Below the pieces are notes generated by a model. The model had not been told where the DNA came from, searched no databases, and saw only the letters and a list, made by a program, of their open reading frames with translations. Of a stretch of 22,711 bases of DNA, positions 1 to 7,340 are shown one piece after another. Made by a program: the position numbers and the translations under genes. The first letter of the stretch is position 1. Each line of letters opens with the position of its first letter. The stretch comes from CAZVRZ01 sp964629965. GTDB lineage: Bacteria; Chloroflexota; Anaerolineae; Anaerolineales; UBA4823. Location of the stretch: positions 1 to 22,711 of the forward strand of contig CAZVRZ010000086.1 in assembly GCA_964629965.1 (NCBI GenBank). The letters are read 5' to 3'.

Positions 1-121
1 GAACCCTTATTTTTGTAAAGAGCTACCTCACTCCACGCTTAAGTGGGGTGGTACCGTTCTAGTTATTGATAATGGAATTCGCGTACACTTCTTAAACCCA
101 TCTCTTCTTCAGGAGGCCTTT
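1..121. other. Left-edge region upstream of the Nudix gene
   Basis: No complete gene is visible here. An 8-bp stem (29-36 with 43-50, one G-T pair, loop GCTTAA) could form in RNA, but no T-run follows. One plus-strand frame ends with a stop at 60-62 and could be the tail of an upstream gene outside the window; nothing in it is recognisable. The Nudix frame itself is open back to the window edge, but the AGGAGG at 111-116 argues that translation starts at 122. Confidence 0.3.
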
Positions 122-622
122 ATGCCTGTTTCGGACCAGCATGTGTCTCTGGAACGTTATATGCTCATACCAAGAACGCTGATTTTCCTCACACAAAACG
201 AACAGGTGCTGCTCATCAAAGGATCGCCCCACAAACGCCTGTGGGCCAATTTATATAACGGCATCGGAGGACACGTAGAAAAGGGAGAAGGTATCTTCCA
301 GTCGGCCAGGAGAGAGCTATTGGAAGAAACCGGCTTACAAGCTGAAAATCTTTACCTGGTAGGAACCATTGTGCTAGACACAGGAGAGAATCCGGGCATC
401 ATCATATTTGTGTATCGCGGCGACACGCCAACAGGAAAGCCGATCACATCACCAGAAGGAAACCTGGCATGGGTACCAATCCAACAGGCTCTCAGCCTGC
501 CATTGGTGGAAGATCTATACACCTTGCTTCCCAAAGTGCTGGAAACAAGGAGCGACATGCCCCTCTTTTCCGGGTTTTACGAATACGAGAACGAAAAGCT
601 CGTTATACGGTTTGATCAATGA
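122..622 (+). CDS. Nudix hydrolase, MutT-like
   Basis: A 166-residue protein with a complete Nudix box at residues 50-72 (G-x5-E-x7-R-E-L-L-E-E-T-G-L). This is the Mg-binding catalytic loop that cleaves nucleoside diphosphates linked to another group. The length is typical of single-domain cytoplasmic Nudix enzymes. The substrate cannot be read from sequence; an 8-oxo-dGTP or other NTP pyrophosphatase role is the default guess. AGGAGG at 111-116, five bases before the ATG, supports this start. The frame stays open upstream to the window edge, and a second Met at residue 14 sits just before the conserved core, so the N-terminus is slightly uncertain. It is transcribed alone, is convergent with the LiaF-like operon, and is followed at once by a strong hairpin. 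Confidence 0.9.
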   Translation: MPVSDQHVSLERYMLIPRTLIFLTQNEQVLLIKGSPHKRLWANLYNGIGGHVEKGEGIFQSARRELLEETGLQAENLYLVGTIVLDTGENPGIIIFVYRGDTPTGKPITSPEGNLAWVPIQQALSLPLVEDLYTLLPKVLETRSDMPLFSGFYEYENEKLVIRFDQ

Positions 623-624
623 GA

Positions 625-665
625 CAGGATGCCTGGCTTGTAAGCGCCAGGCATCCTGGTTTTAC
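625..665 (+). terminator. Intrinsic terminator after the Nudix gene
   Basis: A perfect 13-bp inverted repeat (625-637 with 646-658) with an 8-base loop, followed by GGTTTT. It begins three bases after the Nudix stop codon. It also lies at the end of the convergent minus-strand operon, so it may stop both transcripts, although the T-run is on the plus-strand side only. Confidence 0.8.
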
Positions 666-1309
666 CCCGTGCGATGCGGCAACAAGACACGTACGACCAA
701 AAAAAGACCCAGCAAGATCAACAGTGCCGGCCAGATCACGTTGAAATAAGCGCTTGAAGAAGCTGCGAGCAAAACACCAATAATAATGCACGCCAGAGCC
801 GGGATATAGGCCCATCTCAAATCTTGGCTGCCAGGTAGTAAGGCAAGCACCAGAAAGGTCAAACCTATCCCAACAAAGAATAAACCCCCCGAATCAAAAT
901 CAGGAAACGCTTCGTCAACAATGGTGATGGCGGCCATGGTAAACAAGACTCCGGCCGGGATCACGGCCCACCAAAATTCTCGTTTGATCAAGTAGATGAT
1001 CAAAAAGGCAGCCCCAAGCCCGCTTAACACTAAGGCGCCCCCAAGGATGTCACCGATAGAAGGCAAGATCGCGTCCAGCAGCGCAGAGATGGCAATCGCA
1101 ACCAGGGCCACGCCAGGAATCAACGCCCACCATTGTTGTTTATCGCCAGCATAAACCGAAATAAAGGCAAACCCGGCTGCGCCAAGGATCAGAGCCCAAA
1201 ACAAACCACCGAGAGGCAGCACTCCCAAGTTTTCCAATAAAATAGCGATTCCCCCGATAATGAGGAGAATACCCCATAAGATTCTTGACTCATACCATTT
1301 TTTAGTCAT
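662..1309 (-). CDS. Multi-pass membrane protein, third gene of LiaF-like operon
   Basis: A 215-residue very hydrophobic protein with about seven to eight predicted membrane segments. They are arranged as repeated pairs of short helices, each with G-rich turns and W-x-x-I-P or W-A-L-I-P motifs. The pattern resembles the LiaI/LiaF-like transmembrane region found in small bacterial envelope-stress proteins; no soluble domain is seen. Its start has AGGAGG four bases upstream and lies 15 bases after the stop of the preceding LiaF-like gene, so it is the last gene of a three-gene operon. Function is unknown. A role as membrane partner or sensor of the LiaF-like neighbour is inferred from context. 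Confidence 0.75.
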   Translation of the reverse strand: MTKKWYESRILWGILLIIGGIAILLENLGVLPLGGLFWALILGAAGFAFISVYAGDKQQWWALIPGVALVAIAISALLDAILPSIGDILGGALVLSGLGAAFLIIYLIKREFWWAVIPAGVLFTMAAITIVDEAFPDFDSGGLFFVGIGLTFLVLALLPGSQDLRWAYIPALACIIIGVLLAASSSAYFNVIWPALLILLGLFLVVRVLLPHRTG

Positions 1310-1324
1310 GTTTCCTCCTGTCCG

Positions 1325-2110
1325 TTAGCGAACATCAACTGCGCCAACACCCGTCTCAATCTTCAGATCGACCTTGTTTGCCGCACTCTCATAGTCAGGC
1401 GATTGATACCCATCCGCCGATCTTGGGAAGCGAACTGTAGCAACACTGACAGCCGCCAGGCCGCTGCTTGTGCGAATGCGAGCAGCAACACCTGTTGGAA
1501 TTACGATATTTACGGCGGCCGCTCCAGATTTCACCTGGGCAGTCGTCAAAGCGCTGCTTTCGGGTAGAATCACCGTGGTAGAACTGGCGCCGGTGTTGAT
1601 CTGCAAATCAGTGACCTGCAGCTTTTGCAGATCGAGGACAGCCTCATTGGCCCCTGATTCGACGATCAGGTTGAGCGACACGGTCGGATTGAGCGCCAAT
1701 GACCAATCCATTTGGCCGGGCCCAATAAAACCGGGAAATGACTGCGCCGGAACGGATAAATGGACATCGATCATATCGGTTTCTCGGCGAATTTCCTTTT
1801 GCAGTCCACCGGCACAAATGCCATCAACCAGGTTAAGCGGATCGACGCCTGCAGTGATCTTCAAGCGACCGGCGGCATGCCCGATACGAATACGAGCACG
1901 TTTGAAATTTTCTACTGGGATGGTAATCTTCTCGTCTTTTGGGCCTGGTAAAACCATGCTGAGCACCAACCAAACGCCAAAAGAGATGATGAACAACGGT
2001 CCGATAATGCCCCAGATATTCACATGACCGAACACGCCAAAATTATTCAGCAGCAACAGCACGCCAAAAAGGGTGAGCAGCGCGCCCCAAAAGATCGTGG
2101 AACGATTCAT
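1325..2110 (-). CDS. LiaF-like protein: two TM helices plus extracytoplasmic beta domain
   Basis: A 261-residue protein. The N-terminus holds two membrane helices (about residues 7-23 and 32-53) of the LiaI/LiaF-like type. The rest, about 60-261, is a soluble domain rich in alternating beta-strand patterns and S/T/G/V residues. This matches the architecture of LiaF/YvqF-like and DUF4097-like 'toastrack' proteins, which in Firmicutes inhibit a LiaRS-type cell-envelope stress sensor. No histidine kinase or response regulator is nearby, so signalling is not established here. The gene starts four bases after the stop of the upstream membrane gene and has a GAGG about eight bases before the ATG, indicating translational coupling. 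Confidence 0.7.
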   Translation of the reverse strand: MNRSTIFWGALLTLFGVLLLLNNFGVFGHVNIWGIIGPLFIISFGVWLVLSMVLPGPKDEKITIPVENFKRARIRIGHAAGRLKITAGVDPLNLVDGICAGGLQKEIRRETDMIDVHLSVPAQSFPGFIGPGQMDWSLALNPTVSLNLIVESGANEAVLDLQKLQVTDLQINTGASSTTVILPESSALTTAQVKSGAAAVNIVIPTGVAARIRTSSGLAAVSVATVRFPRSADGYQSPDYESAANKVDLKIETGVGAVDVR

Positions 2111-2114
2111 GGCA

Positions 2115-2630
2115 CTAGCCTCGCTTCTTGAAGAATGGACGCACCAACAGCCACAACCCCGCCAAAATGATCAACACAGGCCAATAGTCACCGAAAAGCT
2201 TGGGCCCGCCAAAGAAACCGCTGAAGGCCATGAACATGATGGCGCTAATGAACAATAACCATAAACCGCTCGGAATGGATTCCCTTGGTTTGTCGCCAAG
2301 TATTCCGGATAGGATGCTGCCAATGCCTACAAAACCAGGTATAAGAGCCCAGGCATAAGCCCAGCTAGCCCAGTTTCCAGTGATGTTTTGCCAGTATAAC
2401 AACCCGCCAATGCCGCCAACGATGCAGGCCGGCACAGCCATCCCCGGTTCGCCCGAAAGCAGCCCCAAAAACAGCAAGAAAACCCCCACCCCCACAACGA
2501 TCAAAGGCCAGGTAAATTCAATCTGGAACCAGTTTGCCAATCCGGGTACGAATCGTACCACCATTAACCACGCCCCCAGCAGGATCAATACCACGCCGGC
2601 AGCCAATCTCGTGCGATCTCGTTTACTCAT
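2115..2630 (-). CDS. Small membrane protein, LiaI/LiaF-like TM region, first gene of operon
   Basis: A 171-residue protein with five or so membrane helices and short loops. Helices carry G-x-x-L and W-P-L/V-I-V motifs typical of the LiaF-like transmembrane module, and a basic tail (F-F-K-K-R-G) lies inside. An AAGGAG lies ten bases before the ATG. It is the first gene of a tight operon with the LiaF-like gene (4-bp gap) and another multi-pass protein (15-bp gap). The repeated helix pattern shared by this protein and the third gene suggests they arose by duplication. Function is unknown; envelope maintenance is an inference. Confidence 0.75.
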   Translation of the reverse strand: MSKRDRTRLAAGVVLILLGAWLMVVRFVPGLANWFQIEFTWPLIVVGVGVFLLFLGLLSGEPGMAVPACIVGGIGGLLYWQNITGNWASWAYAWALIPGFVGIGSILSGILGDKPRESIPSGLWLLFISAIMFMAFSGFFGGPKLFGDYWPVLIILAGLWLLVRPFFKKRG

Positions 2631-2703
2631 CTTATTTCATCTCCTTTCATCATTAGACATACGCAGCAAGAACAGAAAAGTAGCACAAGAAATCTACAAC
2701 TTT

Positions 2704-2709
2704 AGTATA
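2704..2709 (-). promoter_or_regulatory. Candidate -10 box for the LiaF-like operon
   Basis: TATACT on the minus strand, about 74 bases before the ATG at 2630. I see no good -35 at 16-18 bases, so this is weak. It lies directly beyond the putative nagB terminator, which is where a new promoter would be expected. Confidence 0.25.
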
Positions 2710-2722
2710 CACGGATTAAAGC

Positions 2723-2784
2723 AAAAGGGAGCATCCACCCAGAACAATTGCATCTTAATCAACGGATCCAGGAAAATGCTTCCC
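2723..2784 (-). terminator. Possible imperfect terminator after nagB
   Basis: On the minus strand an imperfect inverted repeat (2784-2776 with 2734-2727, one bulged base, loop about 40 bases) is followed by CCCTTTTGC. It lies 22 bases beyond the nagB stop. The long loop makes this tentative. Confidence 0.3.
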
Positions 2785-2806
2785 TCAAAAAGGAATGGGA
2801 TATGCG

Positions 2807-3763
2807 CTACAGCGTCTCGAACAATATTCCCCTGGCTTTCAACAAATCCTTATGGGCAATCAAACCCTGTGCAGTTACCTGATCGAGCACGTAAATGAGA
2901 TTGCCGCCATTCTTTGCATAGACCTGTCCATAAGAAATCGGCACACCAGGCGTTGGGTCGCCCAACAACGATTCCGCCACGGGTTTTGCCTTGCGCTCTC
3001 CATTCGCCAGCAAAACAACCGTCTTCGCTTCATACACAAGCTCTGCTCCCATACTGATAGCAAAGAGCGGGCAATCTTCTTTAGAACCGAAATGGCCATC
3101 GATCACAGAATTCTCTACTGTATTGCCATCCAACTTGACCAACATAACCCGGCTGCCGCCAAACGGAATACCCGCTTCGTGAAAGGCCACATGCCCTTTA
3201 CCGCCTACGCCGATTACCTGGAGATCGATACCGCCGGCTGCGGCGATTTTCTTATCGTAGCGCTCTAAGATTTCAGTGTGGATCCATGCAAGGTATTCCG
3301 AGGCCGTATCCGGTTTGATCGCGATCGACCGCCCGGCGTCAACGCCAAGCTCCTGCCAGTCTTGCGGGTATCGAGCGAACTCCCCTACCATCTTTTTCTG
3401 ATCGATCAGGGAGCCATAAGGCACACTGGTCTCGGCGAACTTGTGCTTCAGCAAACCAAAAAATTCCTGGATCATAAAGTAGCTGTAACTCTCCGGATGC
3501 AATACCCGCTGCTGGGCATTTTCTCCAGGTAAACCCACATATTCGTCCAGGTTGAAGCTGCGGATCCTGGTACAGTCAAATGCACCGGCATTGGCAGCCT
3601 TTGCCAGATTTTTATACAGCCCCGTGGGAGAATTTCCGGTGGCAAGTCCCAACTTAAACTCTTGCTGGACTGCAAGAGTTTCGATGATGGTTTTCTCTAC
3701 AATCCTGGCAGCCTCGGCGCTCAACTGTTCGAGATCTTTGGTGATAATAACTTGAATTGTCAT
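2807..3763 (-). CDS. nagB: Glucosamine-6-phosphate deaminase-like protein (NagB family), divergent
   Basis: A 318-residue protein, longer than the usual 240-270 residues of NagB. Family motifs are clear: L-A-T-G-N-S-P-T-G-L at 40-49 (phosphate loop), F-N-L-D-E-Y-V-G-L-P at 70-79 (with the catalytic Asp, D73), and G-V-G-G-K-G-H-V-A-F-H-E at 185-196. NagB converts glucosamine-6-phosphate to fructose-6-phosphate and ammonia. In the last motif the His (H191) and Glu (E196) are kept, but the position usually Asp or Asn before G-H is Lys (K189). An extra segment of roughly 40-50 residues precedes it. It lies 15 bases after glmM and is probably cotranscribed with it. The ribosome site is weak, so coupling to glmM is likely. 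Because of the altered loop, it may be a sugar-phosphate isomerase or deaminase of different specificity. Confidence 0.8.
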   Translation of the reverse strand: MTIQVIITKDLEQLSAEAARIVEKTIIETLAVQQEFKLGLATGNSPTGLYKNLAKAANAGAFDCTRIRSFNLDEYVGLPGENAQQRVLHPESYSYFMIQEFFGLLKHKFAETSVPYGSLIDQKKMVGEFARYPQDWQELGVDAGRSIAIKPDTASEYLAWIHTEILERYDKKIAAAGGIDLQVIGVGGKGHVAFHEAGIPFGGSRVMLVKLDGNTVENSVIDGHFGSKEDCPLFAISMGAELVYEAKTVVLLANGERKAKPVAESLLGDPTPGVPISYGQVYAKNGGNLIYVLDQVTAQGLIAHKDLLKARGILFETL

Positions 3764-3778
3764 TGGATTTTTCTCGAA

Positions 3779-5128
3779 TTATTTAATCGCCGATTGCAAA
3801 ACATCAGCAATCTGCTGGCAGTATTTTTCGGTCACATCCTTGGACGGACCCTCGACCATCACCCGGCAGACATTTTGGGTGCCAGAATAGCGCACCAAAA
3901 CACGTCCGTTTTCGCCAAGCTCTGTTTCAACCTGCTTGATCACTTCCATCACCTGGGGAACTGAAGAAAGCTCGGGCTTGCTCTTTACGGGTACGTTGAG
4001 AAGCTTCTGGGGGAATACATCCATCTGTCTGGCAAGTTCAGACAGCGGCTTCCCTGTTTCCAGCATGACCGATATCAACTGGATAGCGGTCAAGATGCCA
4101 TCGCCGGTGGTGTGATGAGCCAGGAAAATCATGTGGCCCGATTCCTCACCGCCAACCACGCTGCCCAAACGCAGCATATCTTCCAGAACATGCCGGTCGC
4201 CCACACTGGAAGCATGGTGTTTAAAACCATATTTTTTGCAGGCGATGCTAAGGCCGAGATTGCTCATGATGGTGCTAACAAGCAGATCGTTTTTCAGCAT
4301 GTTCTTTTCTTTCAAAGCCCTGGCACAGATGATCAAGATCTGATCGCCAGTGATCTCGTTTCCTTTTTCATCTACTGCGATCAGGCGATCTGCATCGCCA
4401 TCAAAGGCCAGCCCGATTGCAGATCCAGTTTCTACCACACGTTGTTTAAGATCGTTGGTGTGCTGAGATCCGCAATTGTCATTGATATTGAAACCATTTG
4501 GCTCGTTGTGGATCACATCCAGATCGGCGCCCAATTCGAAAAAGGTTTCTGGAGCCACCCGGTATGCAGCCCCATTGGCAGTATCCAGGACAATCTTCAT
4601 CCCTTCCATAGACAGAGAACGAGGAAATGTGTTCTTCAAGAAAACAATATACCTGCCGCGCACATCTTCCAGGCGATACGCTCGTCCCATGTCCGAGGCA
4701 GGCGGCGCCATGTCAGGAAGATGATCTTCGAGGATCAATTTCTCTATCGTCTCTTCCTGTTCGTCGGACAATTTGAAACCGTTGCCCGAGAATATCTTGA
4801 TCCCATTATCCTGGTATGGATTATGAGAAGCAGAGACCACAATACCGGCGTCGGCGCGCATGCTCTGGGTAATGAAAGCAATTCCTGGGGTAGGAAGAAC
4901 GCCGACCAGGTAAGGGGACCCACCCATGGAAGTGATGCCCGCCTCGAGCGAGCTTTCTAGCATGTAACCCGAAATTCTCGTATCTTTTCCAATAATGATC
5001 CGGGGGCGACGTTGTGATGTACGCAGCATGTGCGTAACCGCCTGTCCAACTGCTAAAGCAATGGCTGAATTCATCGGCCAACGATTAGCCTCACCTCGGA
5101 TACCATCTGTACCAAATAACTGTCCCAT
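3779..5128 (-). CDS. glmM: Phosphoglucosamine mutase
   Basis: A 449-residue protein, the usual length for GlmM, which converts glucosamine-6-phosphate to glucosamine-1-phosphate on the way to UDP-GlcNAc. All four landmarks of the alpha-D-phosphohexomutase fold are present: the phosphoserine loop S-A-S-H-N-P at 99-104 (S101 phosphorylated), the metal loop D-G-D-A-D-R at 243-248, the sugar loop G-E-E-S-G-H at 327-332, and the phosphate loop R-Y-S-G-T-Q-N at 413-419. The last has Gln where Glu is common. AAGGAG lies eight bases before the ATG. It is the middle gene of a minus-strand operon, 27 bases after the GlmU-like gene and 15 bases before nagB. The N-terminal F-G-T-D-G-I-R-G is the standard start of bacterial GlmM, which favours GlmM over other phosphomutases. 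Confidence 0.93.
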   Translation of the reverse strand: MGQLFGTDGIRGEANRWPMNSAIALAVGQAVTHMLRTSQRRPRIIIGKDTRISGYMLESSLEAGITSMGGSPYLVGVLPTPGIAFITQSMRADAGIVVSASHNPYQDNGIKIFSGNGFKLSDEQEETIEKLILEDHLPDMAPPASDMGRAYRLEDVRGRYIVFLKNTFPRSLSMEGMKIVLDTANGAAYRVAPETFFELGADLDVIHNEPNGFNINDNCGSQHTNDLKQRVVETGSAIGLAFDGDADRLIAVDEKGNEITGDQILIICARALKEKNMLKNDLLVSTIMSNLGLSIACKKYGFKHHASSVGDRHVLEDMLRLGSVVGGEESGHMIFLAHHTTGDGILTAIQLISVMLETGKPLSELARQMDVFPQKLLNVPVKSKPELSSVPQVMEVIKQVETELGENGRVLVRYSGTQNVCRVMVEGPSKDVTEKYCQQIADVLQSAIK

Positions 5129-5155
5129 AAAATAATCTCCTTGGGGTTGTAAAAA

Positions 5156-6412
5156 CTAAGATTTACGCCATAATTCCAACGACGGCATCAGCCGTTGTGC
5201 ATCTTCACAAAGGTCGTTAACGATGGCTGCAAGCCATTGGGTGCCCAATTTCGATACTTCAGTAGGCAAACTTTTTATAAAGTCGATATATTTTAATCCA
5301 TTGCCGGTGATATGTGCAGCAGCCTTAGACACAAAATCATCACGCAGGTTTACACCCAGGCTGGCAGCCCGATTTACGTCGAAGATATCCTGGAGAGCGC
5401 CGGCAGCCGAACGAAATTCTCTTTTGCCCACGTCCAATGCCGGTTGGTCAGAATATTTACCGAGAGTGCTCTCCACCTTTGTCGCCATAGCCTGGAGGCG
5501 CTTGATGCGTTCATCTTTTCCTAAAGCCAGGTTTCTCATCGCCCCAGCATAGACAAGATCGCCGAACTCTTGCTTTGCAAAAAAAGGCCGGCGAATATAC
5601 ATATACCATTGTTCCAGCGCAGCCAGGCTTGCCAGGTAGATGATATTATTCTTAACAACCCGCGGCAGAGAAGGATAGCTATTGGGATGCCTATCCTTTA
5701 TCTCGCCCGCCATACTTTTACCAAAAACCAGCTTGTTTTCTTCCTCGACATCCTTGCGCAGGATGGTACCGGCAGCAACCACATCGCCATACCCAATCCG
5801 AACAGGCCCAACAATGCCACCCTGTCCACCAAGGAAAATGGGAGGTTGATTGAGCATGACACCTCTAGGAACATCACCGATCAGGGAAGCGGTAGATTTA
5901 TCGCCATCGGGAGTGAAATTGAAATGGATATACGAACTGCCAACTTCACTGTGATCTTTCCGGCTGGTGCCTCCTGCCATGAGACAATCGCAGAAATTTA
6001 TCAAACTGCCCAGCGTCACATATGGGAAGAGGATGGTTTGCTTCAAGCCTACACAATGCGCTCCGCCCGCTTCCTCTTCCAGGATGCACCCCTCGCGCAC
6101 ATGAGCCCCCAATCCCATATTTGCCTTTTCGAGAAAAACCGATTTATTGAAATAGCCGGCCTTTAATTCGACTTTGGGGCCGAGTTGGCAGTCATCAATC
6201 GTCACCGGTCCTTCATAACCGATCTTCGCACCGGCCGAAATGACCGTTTCTTTGCCGTATATACGACAGCCAGGATAAATTGTCACTCCGTCGCTAGAAA
6301 TGTGGTCTGGGTCAACCTCGCTGCCAATATCTAACGTCCAAGGATTGGGAATATCGACACCCATCTTTACCAACATAACGACTTTATCGTATGACCTGGA
6401 CTTTAATTCCAT
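5156..6412 (-). CDS. Left-handed beta-helix (hexapeptide) protein, GlmU C-terminal-like
   Basis: A 418-residue protein. The start was moved in from an upstream in-frame ATG at 6448 because GAGGAG sits six bases before the ATG at 6412. Residues about 40-225 are hexapeptide repeats of a left-handed beta-helix. Residues 158-222 follow the GlmU acetyltransferase pattern closely (S-Y-I-H-F-N-F-T-P-D-G-D-K, then T-A-S-L-I-G-D, then G-P-V-R-I-G and A-A-G-T-I-L-R-K-D-V). Residues about 250-418 are predicted mostly helical and I do not recognise them. The N-terminal uridyltransferase domain of GlmU is absent. It heads the operon with glmM and nagB, so a sugar-phosphate acetyltransferase or nucleotidyltransferase-related role in UDP-GlcNAc synthesis is likely but unproven. 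Confidence 0.75.
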   Translation of the reverse strand: MELKSRSYDKVVMLVKMGVDIPNPWTLDIGSEVDPDHISSDGVTIYPGCRIYGKETVISAGAKIGYEGPVTIDDCQLGPKVELKAGYFNKSVFLEKANMGLGAHVREGCILEEEAGGAHCVGLKQTILFPYVTLGSLINFCDCLMAGGTSRKDHSEVGSSYIHFNFTPDGDKSTASLIGDVPRGVMLNQPPIFLGGQGGIVGPVRIGYGDVVAAGTILRKDVEEENKLVFGKSMAGEIKDRHPNSYPSLPRVVKNNIIYLASLAALEQWYMYIRRPFFAKQEFGDLVYAGAMRNLALGKDERIKRLQAMATKVESTLGKYSDQPALDVGKREFRSAAGALQDIFDVNRAASLGVNLRDDFVSKAAAHITGNGLKYIDFIKSLPTEVSKLGTQWLAAIVNDLCEDAQRLMPSLELWRKS

Positions 6413-6458
6413 ACATTTCTCCTCGCGTAAGATATTCCACAATGCCACGAATAGAATA

Positions 6459-6479
6459 CCAGCGCGTTACGAACGCTGG
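6459..6479. other. Hairpin in the leader of the GlmU-like/glmM/nagB operon
   Basis: A perfect 6-bp inverted repeat, CCAGCG and CGCTGG, with a nine-base loop. It lies about 47 bases before the GlmU-like start, inside the predicted leader (transcription start near 6509). It could be an operator or an RNA structure. The 357-base gap 6413-6769 holds this hairpin and the two divergent promoters; between about 6550 and 6690 I see nothing further. Confidence 0.35.
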
Positions 6480-6515
6480 CCTAAATTTACCAGATAAACC
6501 GATCGTAACAAATAA

Positions 6516-6543
6516 ATTCTATATAAATACTCTGTGGAGTAAA
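6516..6543 (-). promoter_or_regulatory. Promoter of the GlmU-like/glmM/nagB operon
   Basis: On the minus strand TTTACT (6543-6538), a 16-base spacer and TAGAAT (6521-6516, one mismatch to TATAAT). The predicted leader is about 97 bases and contains the hairpin at 6459-6479. Confidence 0.5.
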
Positions 6544-6695
6544 GCACCCATCGATCGAACTTCATCATGTGGTTGGCCTTCCTTCATCCGTAAAGAACAG
6601 ACCAACAAGAAGGTGTGAAAGCAGCGACATATTATCGAAAAACATTCTCGCAATAACAGGGTAAAAAAGACAGGCGGAAGTATATCATCAGTTAG

Positions 6696-6724
6696 TTGCA
6701 TTGTGAAGCAAGTGGGGCTATAAT
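6696..6724 (+). promoter_or_regulatory. Near-consensus sigma-70 type promoter of the SPFH operon
   Basis: TTGCAT (6696-6701), a 17-base spacer and a perfect TATAAT (6719-6724). Transcription should start near 6731, right at the dyad described separately. This is one of the strongest promoters in the window. Confidence 0.75.
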
Positions 6725-6730
6725 CAGAGA

Positions 6731-6748
6731 CACTAATGTTCGTTAGTG
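6731..6748. promoter_or_regulatory. Perfect dyad at the predicted transcription start (operator or 5' hairpin)
   Basis: CACTAA (6731-6736) and TTAGTG (6743-6748) form a perfect inverted repeat around TGTTCG. It begins seven bases after the -10 box, so it would either be an operator covering +1 or a stem at the extreme 5' end of the mRNA. It ends 11 bases before the AGGAGG at 6759-6764. Confidence 0.5.
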
Positions 6749-6769
6749 GATCTTATTCAGGAGGACGCA

Positions 6770-7297
6770 ATGAGTGACCTAAAGGATCAAATATTCAATA
6801 CTGTTTCTGGTGACGAAGATATTTTCAAAAAACTCGCCAGTAAGATTCCGGGGTTTAAAGGCTACATCGAACGACAGGCCCGCAGAGACTCCGATAAATT
6901 GCTGCGCGATACCATTTTCAAGCGATTCAGAGAGTTGGAAGGAAGGGTTTCTGCCCTACAGAGCGAATTCGTCGATCACGGCGAACTTGCTTACGTAGAC
7001 GATCTAGAATCATCCGCAATCAAGCTGCGCACATTCGCCGATCGGGTGCGAACAGCACGCAGAGGATATTCGAGCCTGTTTGCTGCCGTGAAGATCAACG
7101 AAGAAGAGTTGGCCAAGTTATACGAGTACGACGCGACGCTTCTGGATATGGCAGACGGAGTTGGCAGCGCGATCGACAATGTCCAGGCTTCGGTCGGCAC
7201 TGAGGGACTTCCAGCCGCGATTCGCAACCTGGAAAGCGTCTCTCGCCAGTGCGTTGAGGCTTATGACCGCCGGGAAGAAGTTATCACCGGGGGATAA
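6770..7297 (+). CDS. Helical/coiled-coil protein of unknown function, partner of the SPFH gene
   Basis: A 175-residue soluble protein with no signal peptide or membrane helix. The start at 6770 is chosen over an in-frame ATG at 6746 because AGGAGG lies five bases before it. The sequence is almost wholly helical and charged; residues about 40-120 contain heptad-like patterns, and a conserved-looking stretch I-P-G-F-K-G-Y-I-E-R-Q lies near residue 27. I do not recognise a family. It is loosely reminiscent of helical partners such as PspA that accompany SPFH proteins, but no PspA motif is seen. The SPFH gene begins 43 bases downstream with no terminator between, so the two form an operon from the promoter at 6696. 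Confidence 0.7.
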   Translation: MSDLKDQIFNTVSGDEDIFKKLASKIPGFKGYIERQARRDSDKLLRDTIFKRFRELEGRVSALQSEFVDHGELAYVDDLESSAIKLRTFADRVRTARRGYSSLFAAVKINEEELAKLYEYDATLLDMADGVGSAIDNVQASVGTEGLPAAIRNLESVSRQCVEAYDRREEVITGG

Positions 7298-7340
7298 GGT
7301 TATCAGATTGGATCGTTTTCACTCTAGAGGAGAGTAAGTG

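Noticed and set aside
43..56. GGGTGGTACCG, identical to the core of a T-box antiterminator
   Set aside because: No specifier stem can be seen because the window begins here, no terminator follows, and the downstream gene is a Nudix hydrolase rather than an aminoacyl-tRNA or amino-acid gene. Probably chance.
1470..2027. 185-residue plus-strand open frame
   Set aside because: Antisense to the LiaF-like gene, which is tightly coupled in an operon with clear membrane helices.
4112..4960. 282-residue plus-strand open frame
   Set aside because: Antisense to glmM, whose active-site motifs are all intact in the other strand.
6391..6701. Short open frames in the divergent gap before the SPFH operon
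   Set aside because: They overlap both predicted promoters, have no ribosome sites and show no protein-like composition.
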